Both the position numbers and the translations under genes were made by a program. From Paludibacteraceae bacterium (GTDB lineage: Bacteria > Bacteroidota > Bacteroidia > Bacteroidales > Paludibacteraceae): DNA of 64,000 bases. The stretch covers positions 1 to 64,000 of the forward strand of contig JAFTZQ010000005.1 of assembly GCA_017464475.1 (NCBI GenBank), in the 5' to 3' direction. Below are positions 1 to 8,810 of this stretch, piece after piece (the stretch's first letter is position 1; each line of letters opens with the position of its first letter). The notes beneath the pieces are model-generated. The model worked only from the letters and a program-made list of their open reading frames with translations, was not told the origin of the DNA and did no database searches.

Positions 1-2413
1 TACCTGTACATGTTCTTTTCCGATGGTAGTCATTTCCTTCAACGGTTACATCGTCCTCTGTTCGTTGAATCTGGAGATGAATGGTATATGTCTTTTGATC
101 CTTATTTGTTTCTGTGTTAGAATCTTCTGTGTATGTACCATCGATGATGACGGTATTGTCGCCTCTCCGAGTGGCAGTAACTGCTCCCCTGTATTCTGTG
201 TTATAGCCGTCATACCATCCATCGTCTCCGAGGTAGTGCCAGAATCCTCTGCCTTCCACTTGAACATTACTTAAGTCCGGAGCCTGTTGGTACACTTCAA
301 TGGGGAATTCCTTTCTTTTATTAAAACTACCGACGACTACTTTCGAAATATATTCCCCTGTCACTTCACGATCAAATAATGTCGTGTTCTGCTCTGCTTT
401 AATAACCAAATCATAACGGCCCTCATTTTCATCAACAGTTATTATTGTATCCAAAATTGCCCAATACGTTCCATGTGCAAACATAATATCTTCTTTACGT
501 GCATTGGTCTTGATGGAAATGGCCTGTTTCAATCCGGTCTTAGCTCCAAAAGTGACAGAAGGAGTCAGTACTTCCAGTGTATATGGCACGGCAAAGGTGA
601 CAGCGTATTCCCAAAGAACAAACTCTCCCAAACCGCCAACATGAACAATAGGCACAGCAGAATAACCCTTTGCTTCCAAATCACCAAACGGGTAAACAGC
701 GTAGAACCCCTCTTCAGCTTGTTCTTTTGTGACCGAAGTAACATCAAAATGTCCGATTCTGTCTATCTCAGTAGAACTATTTTCAAAAATTCCTATTTCT
801 ACTCGGCAATAACCCAAAGTACGCCCTTCTCCAACATTAAGACGCAAACGCACTTGATTATCTCCCACCATTGCATTCATTGGGGTGCTTATCTGCGGAG
901 CAAGGAATATCGATCCTGTTAAGAATGACCAGTTCTTGTCAAAGAACTTCTTCTCGCCCTCTTTGGAGAAGACGGAGAAGTGCCCCTTCGCCTCCAAATC
1001 CAATGAGATCAGAGCCAAATCCAAGTGGGATTGTTTCAATGTCTCGTAACTTGACGCTCCTTCGAACGTTTGACCCTCTTCGGTCGGAATATCAGCAGAG
1101 ACTACAAATTCTCCGCTTACTTTCGGTCCTGCATAGAGATATGTACCCAGCGCAAAGCGGAAGATCTTCTTAATCCAACTGGCGGTAAAGATGTCGCCGG
1201 AGAACTTCATCCCCGTTTGTACATAACCCGAGAATGCTACTTGTTCGGAGAGGTCTAACATATCTGCCGGAACTTCTTTGTTTTCATCCGGTACTAAATG
1301 CAGGCCTAAGCTGACAGGGAACCATGAATTGGAATCTATGGTATAGTGCTGCCCCACACCCAAACGTACTTGCGGCATGTTCAATTTAGCTTCCAATTTA
1401 CCCTCCCCGCGCAAAAAGAGCGACGGAATAGGATTGATACCGAAGATTGGACACGCGGCAGGGAAGAGAATCTCATCACAGGGTAACAATTCACCGGAGT
1501 CAAACTCAAAGCCCTGAGACACGGACATCGCAAGAGCAGGCTTGGTCTTAATAACCATATCCTGTGAAAGGCTCGCCATAAAACGAGTCCATGTTACATT
1601 AAAAGCTGCACGGAATTTAACGACCAGACCAATTTGTGCGCTAAGTTCGATAGCCGAATTATCGGTCGGATTCCAAGTGCGGGTAAACGTGCTTTCAAAA
1701 TCAATCAGTTTCAATTCGGAATTGCCTGACACTTGTTGAATTTTGGCGCGCGGGAAACCATCCGGTGTGCAGCCTGCGATGCGACGAACGATTTTTCCTT
1801 CTTGGGTAACACCAATTTGCTCCACTGTGATATACTGCTCAAACACATCGCTTAACTGCTCTACGGCATGACCGGTAACCCTCAGCGAACCTCCGCCATT
1901 ATCGTTCACTTGTTCTACCACACAACTGAAACTGCCTTCGTCATATTTGTCTTTGGCAACAGAATCAGTCGGCAGACCAATAAGCACGTCACCTACCTGT
2001 GGAACCAAATTGGCTGGTAGATCTTGGAAGGTTACACCAAACTCATTGGCAGCCATTACGTAAGGACACAGGCCTTCTTGCTCCATGAACTTAACGCGTG
2101 GATTGAATCGGATCTCCGGCTGTTGGAAGCCGATGGAGTCGATCGCTGCGAGCGGAATACGATAAATTGTATCTGCCAACACGACCTCTTGGGTTACCCA
2201 GCGGTCATATTCAATCGAGTCCACGCCAGTCTTGGACTGGCGCATCTCGATCACTTCGTCATAGAAGAATCCGTTGAAATCACCGTCGTTACGGTAGATA
2301 TAAAATGCATCCTGCGCATAAGTACCAAGGGACAAAGTACCAAGGACCAAACACATTATGAGACGCATGACCTTTGTACCTGGTACTTGGTCACTTTGTG
2401 TCTTTGCTCTCAT
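1..2413 (-). CDS. Secreted surface protein, C-terminal part outside the window
   Basis: The frame stays open from the ATG at 2413 to the left edge, about 804 codons with no stop seen. The N-terminus has two candidate starts. The second ATG (2368) opens a typical signal peptide ending in TYAQ; the 15 residues before it come from a short tandem repeat of the type CTTGGTACTTTG, and that repeat also forms part of the signal peptide's hydrophobic core. After the signal, a segment around YRNDGDFNGFFYDEV and IYRIPLAAIDSIGF resembles the N-terminus of other Bacteroidales surface proteins. The rest is beta-rich and not recognised. The start overlaps the stop of the upstream gene as ATGA, so the two are probably translationally coupled. 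Localisation outside the cytoplasm is inferred from the signal peptide; the function is unknown. Confidence 0.8.
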   Translation of the reverse strand, partial: MRAKTQSDQVPGTKVMRLIMCLVLGTLSLGTYAQDAFYIYRNDGDFNGFFYDEVIEMRQSKTGVDSIEYDRWVTQEVVLADTIYRIPLAAIDSIGFQQPEIRFNPRVKFMEQEGLCPYVMAANEFGVTFQDLPANLVPQVGDVLIGLPTDSVAKDKYDEGSFSCVVEQVNDNGGGSLRVTGHAVEQLSDVFEQYITVEQIGVTQEGKIVRRIAGCTPDGFPRAKIQQVSGNSELKLIDFESTFTRTWNPTDNSAIELSAQIGLVVKFRAAFNVTWTRFMASLSQDMVIKTKPALAMSVSQGFEFDSGELLPCDEILFPAACPIFGINPIPSLFLRGEGKLEAKLNMPQVRLGVGQHYTIDSNSWFPVSLGLHLVPDENKEVPADMLDLSEQVAFSGYVQTGMKFSGDIFTASWIKKIFRFALGTYLYAGPKVSGEFVVSADIPTEEGQTFEGASSYETLKQSHLDLALISLDLEAKGHFSVFSKEGEKKFFDKNWSFLTGSIFLAPQISTPMNAMVGDNQVRLRLNVGEGRTLGYCRVEIGIFENSSTEIDRIGHFDVTSVTKEQAEEGFYAVYPFGDLEAKGYSAVPIVHVGGLGEFVLWEYAVTFAVPYTLEVLTPSVTFGAKTGLKQAISIKTNARKEDIMFAHGTYWAILDTIITVDENEGRYDLVIKAEQNTTLFDREVTGEYISKVVVGSFNKRKEFPIEVYQQAPDLSNVQVEGRGFWHYLGDDGWYDGYNTEYRGAVTATRRGDNTVIIDGTYTEDSNTETNKDQKTYTIHLQIQRTEDDVTVEGNDYHRKRTCTG

Positions 2414-2892
2414 TGTTTCACGAATTTAAAGGAGGCACCGCCTGCGTTAATAATATAGTTACCTGCGGGGAACGCGGTCATAGGAAGTACCGTCGTTTGG
2501 CCGCCTATAGCCTGACGGCTGACAAGCAGCTTGCCGTCCGCCGAATAGATGGAGACTGTCGTCTTGTCGGGCAGACCGTCCAACGCCACCATGTCTTTGC
2601 CTTGCCGCACCACAATCGTACCCGGCGCTACGACCGGCGCATCAATGCCTTCCGGCAGACCTTCGTACGTGTACTTGCGTACGTTTTCGATGAGGTAGAT
2701 GATCGGCGCATCGCCTGAGCTCTGAATGATCAGCTGTCCCGGCTCGAACTTCGTCACCGGTTCATCGTCTAAAAGGAACGACACCACTGTTCCGTCCATC
2801 ATGTGGACATTCAGTTTCTGGACAGGTGTGTCCTGCGCCCATACTCCAAGGCAGAGGAGCAAGGCAGAAAGAAGAGGTAAAAGTTTTCTCAT
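2410..2892 (-). CDS. Small secreted protein with type IX-like C-terminal domain
   Basis: About 160 residues. I chose the ATG at 2892 because the longer frame would begin at a GTG only about 10 bases after the promoter -7 box. A signal peptide (MRKLLPLLSALLLCLGVWAQ) is followed by a short beta-rich domain with the pattern DGTVVSFLLDDEPV and a YTYEG motif seen in small Bacteroidales secreted proteins. The last 50 residues (SIYSADGKLLVSRQ ... FPAGNYIINAGG) look like a type IX secretion C-terminal sorting domain. Its stop overlaps the start of the next gene by four bases (ATGA), so the pair forms one operon from the promoter at 2927. The function is not known; export to the surface is inferred. 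Confidence 0.85.
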   Translation of the reverse strand: MRKLLPLLSALLLCLGVWAQDTPVQKLNVHMMDGTVVSFLLDDEPVTKFEPGQLIIQSSGDAPIIYLIENVRKYTYEGLPEGIDAPVVAPGTIVVRQGKDMVALDGLPDKTTVSIYSADGKLLVSRQAIGGQTTVLPMTAFPAGNYIINAGGASFKFVKQ

Positions 2893-2926
2893 AGGTATGT
2901 TGTTTTTGTTGTACACAATTTCCGCT

Positions 2927-2935
2927 GCAAAAGTA
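2927..2935 (-). promoter_or_regulatory. Bacteroidales-type -7 box for the 2892 gene
   Basis: On the minus strand the sequence reads TACTTTTGC, matching TAnnTTTG. It lies 35 bases upstream of the chosen ATG at 2892. Confidence 0.7.
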
Positions 2936-2954
2936 CTGCTTTTTTTGACATTTC

Positions 2955-3157
2955 ACTCTCAAATCGTACAAATCTACTCTCAAATCGTACAATTCTTCAT
3001 TTTTTAACCCTAATAGGTGTATTTTTTGCCACATAATAGGTGTATTTTTTGCCACATACATGATTTATCTTGGGCGGCTTTGCTCTCTTTCTGCTTTCAA
3101 ATACGTAAACGACACGTAAACGACACGTAAACGAGACGTAAACGACACGTAATCGGA
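2955..3157. repeat. Three tandem repeats in the 2936-3234 intergenic stretch
   Basis: This roughly 300-base stretch has no gene I can support. It holds three separate tandem arrays: a 17-base unit (ACTCTCAAATCGTACAA) repeated at 2955 and 2976; a perfect 23-base duplication at 3012-3057 containing GGTGTATTTTTTGCCACAT; and five 11-base units of ACGTAAACGAC at 3103-3157. The remainder, up to the DUF4249 stop codon, contains loosely repeated CGGGAGAA and TCGGAG motifs. The 11-base period recurs at 29916 and 41821. Confidence 0.85.
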
Positions 3158-3234
3158 AGCCGACGACGTCGGGAGAACATCGGGAGAAAGTCGGAGGAGT
3201 ATCGGAAGAAAATACAAACGTCTCGCGGCTGAGG

Positions 3235-4344
3235 CTACGGCGTTGTTGAAGGCGTGCAAGGAAGAACTCTACTCGGCTCAGCAATAATATAAGAGTACGA
3301 ATACGCCCGGAAGCACCCCAAGCCTCCTTCTACATTCGTGAACGGAGGAACCATCTCCTGACCTCCTAAAGCAGAAGCGATCTCCTCCAGTATCTCCTGC
3401 ACGATGTTGCCATTCTGGGTCGGCACGCCGCTCGGAGGAGGAAGCTGCACACCCGTGCTATTCCTGCGGAACACTTCATACAGATAGCTGTCGTGCGTAT
3501 AGGCACGAACCTCCAGAGTCAGATCCCGTACGCCGACCGGATAGTAGTTATTTCGGTTGATATATTCCCTCTTATTATTCAGTTGCCATCCATCGGCAAA
3601 AAGGGAGAGCCGCAGCGTGTCCTGCAATGCCGAAGCAGGCAGGAAGAGAAACTCGCTGCTTGACCCCGCATAATAGCCCTCGCTCTGTAGATTCTGTGCC
3701 TGCGCAAAATCAGCCGACGTGCTATAGAGATATTCCAGATTAAGAATCTCTGTCTGCTTGTCTGCCGTGTCGGCTTTGTTTGCCATCAGGGCGCTTCCGA
3801 GGAGTATCCCGATGCCGATCATATCGTCCGGATTGCCGTGATAAGGATCTAACTCTATGTCCAAAGCGATCCATCCTTCCTGCATGGGATAGCACCTGAC
3901 CACTCTCCCTTCCGTCTTGCCGGGCAGAACCTGCCGAACGGAGACAGCAGGGTAACGCGGGTGCGAGACGTACATCTCCACCGTGTCCAAAGGACGGAAG
4001 TAAACAGGTTGGTCTGCCGAGTCCTTCATATAGTCATAAGGCTTATCCGAAAGACTGTACATCCGTTGCCATGCTCCGCAGTTGGCGCGTACACGCACAT
4101 CTGCATCGCCAACACCCGTCTCGCTTTCGCCCTTGGAAAGCGCTTGGTTGGCAAGGGTAGAGTGGTAGATGCGGGTTGAAAAAGACTCGCCGATAGGGTA
4201 CTCGCTGCTCACTACGATCTTCTCATTCTCGCCCTCTACCGTGAAATCCACCTCGCGGTAGAACATCTCCCTGCATCCGCTGAGGCTCACCACAGCAACC
4301 ATGAACAACACTATTTTATAATAATTCATCATATAATTCATCAT
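3235..4344 (-). CDS. DUF4249-type outer-membrane lipoprotein
   Basis: About 370 residues. Four in-frame ATGs lie between 4344 and 4329, and each gives the same lipoprotein signal, with VVSLSGC as lipobox followed by REMFYREVDF. A longer frame upstream would read through a C/G-rich hairpin and is rejected. The segment after the lipobox (FTVEGENEKIVVSSEYP) and the terminal GGLGCFRAYSYSY fit the DUF4249 family, whose members sit beside TonB-dependent receptors and are thought to work with them at the outer membrane. It lies 67 bases downstream of such a receptor in the same direction. The substrate is unknown. The last dozen residues (PSRVLPCTPSTTP) look degenerate and run into the repeat-rich intergenic DNA. 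Confidence 0.85.
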   Translation of the reverse strand: MMNYMMNYYKIVLFMVAVVSLSGCREMFYREVDFTVEGENEKIVVSSEYPIGESFSTRIYHSTLANQALSKGESETGVGDADVRVRANCGAWQRMYSLSDKPYDYMKDSADQPVYFRPLDTVEMYVSHPRYPAVSVRQVLPGKTEGRVVRCYPMQEGWIALDIELDPYHGNPDDMIGIGILLGSALMANKADTADKQTEILNLEYLYSTSADFAQAQNLQSEGYYAGSSSEFLFLPASALQDTLRLSLFADGWQLNNKREYINRNNYYPVGVRDLTLEVRAYTHDSYLYEVFRRNSTGVQLPPPSGVPTQNGNIVQEILEEIASALGGQEMVPPFTNVEGGLGCFRAYSYSYIIAEPSRVLPCTPSTTP

Positions 4345-4362
4345 ATCTCTCTTTCTTTTTCT

Positions 4363-4410
4363 CCCTCCCCATGAGGGGAGGGCTGGGGTGGGGTTATTGG
4401 GGTTATTGGA
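4363..4410. repeat. C/G-rich hairpin repeat between receptor and lipoprotein genes
   Basis: CCCTCCCC-ATGA-GGGGAGGG forms a perfect 8-bp hairpin (4363-4382), followed by GGCTGGGGTGGGGTTATTGG repeated in part. The same unit recurs at 6703-6778, 40629-40672, 41756-41790 and, shortened, at 63478-63505. Confidence 0.85.
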
Positions 4411-4411
4411 C

Positions 4412-7009
4412 TTAAAACTTAAACATATAACTGATACTTGGCAATATCGGGAACATACTGATGTGGTATAACTTGCCTCTGTATGGATCCAGCTCGACAA
4501 ACATCGGATTCATGTGACAATAGACGTTGTAGCAACTGATATTGAGCACATGCTCCGCATGCCGCAGCCAGCCGCCTTTGCCGTAATAACCGTCCGCTTT
4601 GCCTTTCTTGCCCTGCTCCGAACGCTTGTGCGGGAAATGGAAATTGGCGGACAGATCCAGCCGGTGGTAGTCCGGCAGCACATACCCGTTTCGCTCGCTG
4701 AAGTACTCTACATATCGATCCATCGTGTCGTCGTAATAGATCTGCGTCACCAGCGTTCCGCGGTTGCCCGTCGCATACACCCACGTACCCGCAATATCAA
4801 TCCGCGGTGTGATCTGGTATTGCAGCGTGATACTCAGGTCGTGCTCGCGGTCGTACTTGGCATGGAACGGCTTGCCGTAATTGATCTCGTCAAACTGCCG
4901 CATCGTCCGGCTCCAGGTATAGCCGATCCAACCCGTCACAGGACCGATCTTGCGTTGAGCCAGAAACTCCACGCCGTAGCTCCAACCGTTGCCGATCGCC
5001 ACTTTGCTCTGCCAGTCGGACGAGTAACCCACATAAGAAGCGCCCTCTTTGTATTCGATCAGGTTCAGCGACCGCTTGTAATAACCTTCCACGCTCAACT
5101 CCACTTGTCCGAGGATGTTGTAACTGATCCCTGCCGCTACCTGCATAGACCGCATAGGAGGCACATCGTGCGTCACAGGCACCCACATATCGCTCGGCAG
5201 CGACAGCGAACTGTTGCTCAGCAGGTGCACATACTGGCTCATGTACGAATAACTCGCTTTGATTGCCACGTCCTTATGCACCAGAAAACGTATACCGATC
5301 CGCGGTTCGGCGGAAGGATACACTTTGCCGCGGATGCCGTACATACTGAACCGTGCGCCGTAGTTCAGCCGGAACCATCCGACAGGACTCCATGTGTCCT
5401 CTATATAAGCCGCAACCTCGTGTCCGTACAAGGCTTGGTTGCCGATCGTCGTGTCCATATTGAACGCCCCCGAAGCGGAATCGCCCGAGGAGTAAAACAT
5501 CGTGTTCTGGATGGACGGCTGGAAATGATGGAAGATATATTCTATTCCGGCTTGCACCTTGTGCTTCTGATTCGGACTGTATTCCAGTTTGGAGGAAACG
5601 GACACATCGTTGATCTGGCTGTTATAACCCATCTCCTGCTCAAAACTGCTGCCTGTCTCTTCCATGTTCTTCTCGCTCATGGACTGGCTCAACCTGCTGC
5701 GGTAGCCGCTGTAGAACACTCGCGTATTGAGAAAAAGCTGGTGGTTGATCCGGTGCTGCCAGTCGATGGTGGCAAGCGTATTGCCCCAACCGTAACGCAT
5801 ACCCATCTGCATCTCTGCGCGGCTGTCGGTATAGACATCTCTCTGCCGCATCCGCAGGTATTCCACGTCCGATCCGCTATACACACCGACGCTCAAACGG
5901 TCTTTATCGGAAAAAGTGTGGCTCAGCTTGGCATTGATATCATAGAAATAATACCCCGCCCATAGAGACATGCCTTCGGTGGCGGCGACAGTAGCAATAA
6001 TAGGAGAAGTCAGCAGGTCGAAATACGTTCTGCGTGCAGAGATATTAAAGGTCGTTTTGGCGCGAGGGGAATGTCCGGCTTTCAGGCTGTCCAACTGCGC
6101 TTTGCTGAAGATAGGACCTTCCAAATTGATCTTGCTGGCAATCAGCCCGACCGTTATGCCGCCATGCCAGAAAGTGTTATTGCCGTCTTTCTGCCACACG
6201 TCGATCACCGAACTGAGTCGTGAACCGAAGCGTGCAGGGAAATTGCCTTTGTAGAGCGTCACGTTCTTGATCGCGTCGGCGTTGAAGACGGAGAACATAC
6301 CCAGGGCATGGTTGATATTGTACAGCGGCGCACCGTCCAGCATCACCAGGTTCTCATCCGGTCCGCCGCCGCGCACATACAGACCTGCGCTTCCTTCGCC
6401 GCCGCTCTGCACACCCGGCAATAACTGAATGGCTTTCAGCACATCCACCTCACCCCCGATAGCCGGAATAGCCAGTATCTGCGTCACCGGCACCTCAATC
6501 GCACTCATCTGCACATTCTCCGGCGCTGACACCGACTGATGTCCCTGCACAGTCACTTCCTGCAACTGCGTAGCAAGCCTTAGCTCAAAATTAATAGTCT
6601 GACTGCTGACTTCTGACGGCTGAATGCTGATGGCTGACGGCTGAATGCTGATGGCTGACGGCTCATATCCCACATAAGAAGCGATTAACACCATCTCCGG
6701 TCTTCCCCCCTCCCTTGAGGGTTGGGTTGGGATGGGGTTATTCCCTCCCTTGAGGGGAGGGCTGGGGTGGGGTTTTTTAACTGTCAGCGTATAGAATCCG
6801 GCGGTATTGGTTACGGTGCCTTGGTGGGAGACGGTGTCATACACGGTCGCACCGATAAGCCGCTCACCACTTGCAGCGTCTGTCACATAGCCGCTGATGG
6901 TGTAGCTTTCCGCCCGTTGCGCCATTAACCCCGCCGCGCACACGATGCCAATGAATATGACTGCTATCCGCTTCATGAGCACTCGCTTCATGAGTTTTAT
7001 CCGCTTCAT
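4412..7009 (-). CDS. TonB-dependent receptor with carboxypeptidase-like N-terminal domain
   Basis: 865 residues from the first ATG; in-frame ATGs at 6991 and 6976 are equally plausible, since the N-terminus repeats MKR three times before the signal peptide (IAVIFIGIVCAAGLMAQ). Next comes a carboxypeptidase-regulatory-like domain (SGYVTDAASGERLIGATVYD), a plug domain (IPAIGGEVDVLKAIQLLPGV, GLYVRGGGPDENLVMLDGAP) and a 22-strand-type barrel ending in aromatic SYMFKF. It would import a ligand in a TonB/proton-motive-force-dependent way; the ligand is unknown. The N-terminal domain carries two foreign-looking in-frame insertions: a Pro/Gly-rich stretch from two C/G-rich hairpin units (6703-6778) and PSAISIQPSAISIQPSEVSS from a heptanucleotide array (6597-6664). 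It is followed by the DUF4249 lipoprotein and has its own promoter at 7025. Confidence 0.95.
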   Translation of the reverse strand: MKRIKLMKRVLMKRIAVIFIGIVCAAGLMAQRAESYTISGYVTDAASGERLIGATVYDTVSHQGTVTNTAGFYTLTVKKPHPSPPLKGGNNPIPTQPSREGGRPEMVLIASYVGYEPSAISIQPSAISIQPSEVSSQTINFELRLATQLQEVTVQGHQSVSAPENVQMSAIEVPVTQILAIPAIGGEVDVLKAIQLLPGVQSGGEGSAGLYVRGGGPDENLVMLDGAPLYNINHALGMFSVFNADAIKNVTLYKGNFPARFGSRLSSVIDVWQKDGNNTFWHGGITVGLIASKINLEGPIFSKAQLDSLKAGHSPRAKTTFNISARRTYFDLLTSPIIATVAATEGMSLWAGYYFYDINAKLSHTFSDKDRLSVGVYSGSDVEYLRMRQRDVYTDSRAEMQMGMRYGWGNTLATIDWQHRINHQLFLNTRVFYSGYRSRLSQSMSEKNMEETGSSFEQEMGYNSQINDVSVSSKLEYSPNQKHKVQAGIEYIFHHFQPSIQNTMFYSSGDSASGAFNMDTTIGNQALYGHEVAAYIEDTWSPVGWFRLNYGARFSMYGIRGKVYPSAEPRIGIRFLVHKDVAIKASYSYMSQYVHLLSNSSLSLPSDMWVPVTHDVPPMRSMQVAAGISYNILGQVELSVEGYYKRSLNLIEYKEGASYVGYSSDWQSKVAIGNGWSYGVEFLAQRKIGPVTGWIGYTWSRTMRQFDEINYGKPFHAKYDREHDLSITLQYQITPRIDIAGTWVYATGNRGTLVTQIYYDDTMDRYVEYFSERNGYVLPDYHRLDLSANFHFPHKRSEQGKKGKADGYYGKGGWLRHAEHVLNISCYNVYCHMNPMFVELDPYRGKLYHISMFPILPSISYMFKF
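6597..6664. repeat. In-frame NNCTGAN heptanucleotide array in the receptor gene
   Basis: The plus strand can be divided into consecutive 7-mers such as GTCTGAC, TGCTGAC, TTCTGAC, GGCTGAA and TGCTGAT. Three units make seven codons, so the protein shows a seven-residue repeat (IQPSAIS). A related C/G-rich hairpin pair lies just upstream in the gene at 6703-6778. Confidence 0.9.
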
Positions 7010-7024
7010 AGGATCATTTCCGCT

Positions 7025-7057
7025 GCAAAAGTACTACAATTTAGTGAGATATGCAAA
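7025..7057 (-). promoter_or_regulatory. Promoter of the TonB receptor gene
   Basis: The minus strand shows TACTTTTGC (7033-7025) and a TTTG box (7057-7054) separated by 20 bases, the canonical Bacteroidales arrangement. The leader to the first ATG would be very short, about 10 bases, which slightly favours the later ATGs. Confidence 0.8.
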
Positions 7058-7153
7058 TTTTGACTTGGGAATTTATCTGGGAATCCCATTTTCTGCCCGC
7101 GTAGATAGATTTTGTTTTTATATAGATTTGTTTTTATGCGGACCGGCGATGGG

Positions 7154-7330
7154 TTAATCTTCCGCTCCGTTCTCCATGCGTTTCTTGTCAATGACATATC
7201 CACGGATAGCGAACTGCCTTAACACAGCCGTACACCACTGCCTGAACACCTGCACGCCTTGCGCTTTGTCTTCTGCTCGGAAGATCAGGAACTCAGCCGT
7301 GGAGTTGCGTATTTGTAGTTGTTTGGACAT
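7154..7330 (-). pseudogene. Miniature, internally deleted copy of the RhuM-family gene
   Basis: A 58-codon frame reads as three pieces of the RhuM gene at 8811-9836 joined in frame. Residues 1-29 are the N-terminus (MSKQLQIRNSTAEF ... GVQVF), residues 30-56 are the internal segment from RQWCTAVLRQFAIRGYVID to RMENG, and the end is the C-terminal AED plus stop. The downstream flank (GCGGACCGGCGATGGG on the plus strand) is also shared. Both joints sit at short identities (TTC and GG.GC), as expected for deletions by microhomology. It lies 34 bases after the DUF4143 ATPase stop and may still be transcribed from that gene's promoter. Whether the 58-residue peptide is made is unknown; it lacks most of the domain and is most simply a decayed duplicate. 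Confidence 0.85.
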
Positions 7331-7364
7331 ATTGGTATATGATATTACGCGGACAAGGGACGGA

Positions 7365-8492
7365 CTAAATTAGCCAATCAAGGTAATTGTCGGGAGTGAC
7401 TATTGCTGTTTCTTTGATGTCATATGCTTTCAGAAATGACTCCGGAAGTTTGCTGGTTCCTTTCTTCGGGTTCCATTTCATTTCAAAAGCAGACATCAGC
7501 CCATCCGACTCCTCAATGTAGTCTATCTCCTGCTGCGATGTTGTGCGCCAGAAATACATGTTACAATGGTGTCCCATGTAGTGATTGCGCTTGATACGCT
7601 CCGAGATGAAGAAGTTCTCCCATAATTGCCCCATATCATTGCGCAACGATATAGGTGCAAATTGCTGTATAACCGCGTTGCGTACACCATTGTCATAGAA
7701 ATAAATCTTCTTTGCTTTCTTTAACTCATTACGCAGATTGCGACTCAGTCCGTTAAGCCGGAAGATGATGAAGCATTTCTCCAGCAAATCAATATATTTT
7801 TCTACTGTCTTGCTGTCAGTCCCTACGGTTTGCGCCAATTCGTTATAAGACACCTCCGAACCAACTTGAAAAGCCAATGCTTGCAGAAGTTTATTTAGGA
7901 CTTCCGGTTTGCGCAAACTATCCATCGTCAAAATATCTTTGTACAGATAACTGTCCGAAAGAGACAGCAAAAGACTTTGGGCATTTCCGATATTTGAGAG
8001 AACGTCCGGATAAGAGCCATAGATCAGTCGTGTTTCCAATAAGCGTTTTACATCCAAATATCCTGTAGACTTGTAAATCTCGTTGGTGGAGATTGGGAAC
8101 ATCTGATACTCAAATTTGCGCCCCGTGAGAGGCTCATTGAGCCGGTTTCGCAATTCAAACGCCGATGAGCCGGTTGCTATTATTTGCACATCGGGTATGT
8201 TATCAACAATCAGTTTGAGTGTCAAACCGATATTGTTTACTTTCTGCGCTTCATCAATAACTATGAATTTGGCACCACCCAGTAGCAATTGCAGTTCACG
8301 CAAATTGCGGTTAGTAAGCGCCTCCACTACTTGCGGCTCATCGCAGTTGAGATACTGCACTTCCGATTGTTGTTCTTGGATAATCTGTTTGAGCAGTGTT
8401 GTCTTGCCGACCTGCCGTGCACCAAGAAGGATAATCGCTTTGCCTTGGAAACATTGGCTGATGATGATTGGATGTAAATCTCGCTTAAACAT
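7365..8492 (-). CDS. AAA-family ATPase with DUF4143 domain
   Basis: 375 residues from the ATG at 8492. The longer frame is rejected because it starts upstream of the promoter at 8515. The N-terminal AAA_14-type ATPase has a Walker A motif (LLGARQVGKTTLL, about residues 19-31) and a Walker B-like FIVIDEAQKV. A sensor-like IIATGSSAF follows, and the C-terminal half is a DUF4143 domain with the typical LTGRKFEYQMFPIS and a late FYFWRTTSQQEIDYIEE nuclease-like patch (E-D-Y followed by FEMKW). Such proteins are common single-gene accessory ATPases of bacteria and archaea with no settled role. Neighbours are the miniature RhuM gene downstream and RhuM upstream. Confidence 0.9.
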   Translation of the reverse strand: MFKRDLHPIIISQCFQGKAIILLGARQVGKTTLLKQIIQEQQSEVQYLNCDEPQVVEALTNRNLRELQLLLGGAKFIVIDEAQKVNNIGLTLKLIVDNIPDVQIIATGSSAFELRNRLNEPLTGRKFEYQMFPISTNEIYKSTGYLDVKRLLETRLIYGSYPDVLSNIGNAQSLLLSLSDSYLYKDILTMDSLRKPEVLNKLLQALAFQVGSEVSYNELAQTVGTDSKTVEKYIDLLEKCFIIFRLNGLSRNLRNELKKAKKIYFYDNGVRNAVIQQFAPISLRNDMGQLWENFFISERIKRNHYMGHHCNMYFWRTTSQQEIDYIEESDGLMSAFEMKWNPKKGTSKLPESFLKAYDIKETAIVTPDNYLDWLI

Positions 8493-8514
8493 ACCTGTGT
8501 TGGTAAAAATCGCT

Positions 8515-8547
8515 GCAAAGGTACAATTTTTATTTGAATTCTGCAAA
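8515..8547 (-). promoter_or_regulatory. Promoter of the DUF4143 ATPase gene
   Basis: The minus strand reads TACCTTTGC (8523-8515) with TTTG 20 bases upstream (8547-8544). The expected transcript start is about 15 bases before the ATG at 8492. Confidence 0.8.
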
Positions 8548-8639
8548 TTTTTGGGAGTGTAATCCGAAAAATTATACTATTTTTTTGGAATACAATCCAT
8601 AAATTTACACTTATTAATGGAATTGAGGTGTAGGTTAAT

Positions 8640-8716
8640 CCTCTTGTTCCGTTGCGTTCGCCGTTCGCGAATCGCGAACACTTAGATGATTGCGTATTTG
8701 TAGTTGTATTTATTTT
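8640..8716 (-). other. Possible second RhuM remnant with an 8-bp-arm palindrome
   Basis: The 8548-8810 interval has no gene. Within it, the minus strand shows ACAACTACAAATACGCAA, identical to the start of the miniature RhuM reading frame, and 60 bases further on GAGGATTAACC, similar to the RhuM gene end. Between them is GTTCGCGAATCGCGAAC (8663-8679), a palindrome with 8-base arms that is almost identical to the one in the RhuM leader. I read this as a strongly decayed RhuM fragment, with low certainty. Confidence 0.4.
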
Positions 8717-8810
8717 CCGTCCATATATAGTCAAAAAAGACCGAAAATCTATCACCTCAATAGCAACTTTTTTTCATTTTTTTTGCAGAATTACGCGGAC
8801 CGGCGATGGG

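Noticed and set aside
4514-5965. A 483-codon plus-strand open frame
   Set aside because: It lies antisense to the TonB receptor gene, has no family motif and is rich in R, H and V as expected for a shadow of a high-GC reading frame.
7006-7203. A 65-codon minus-strand frame upstream of the TonB gene
   Set aside because: It overlaps the receptor promoter and the end of the miniature RhuM copy, and has no coding features.
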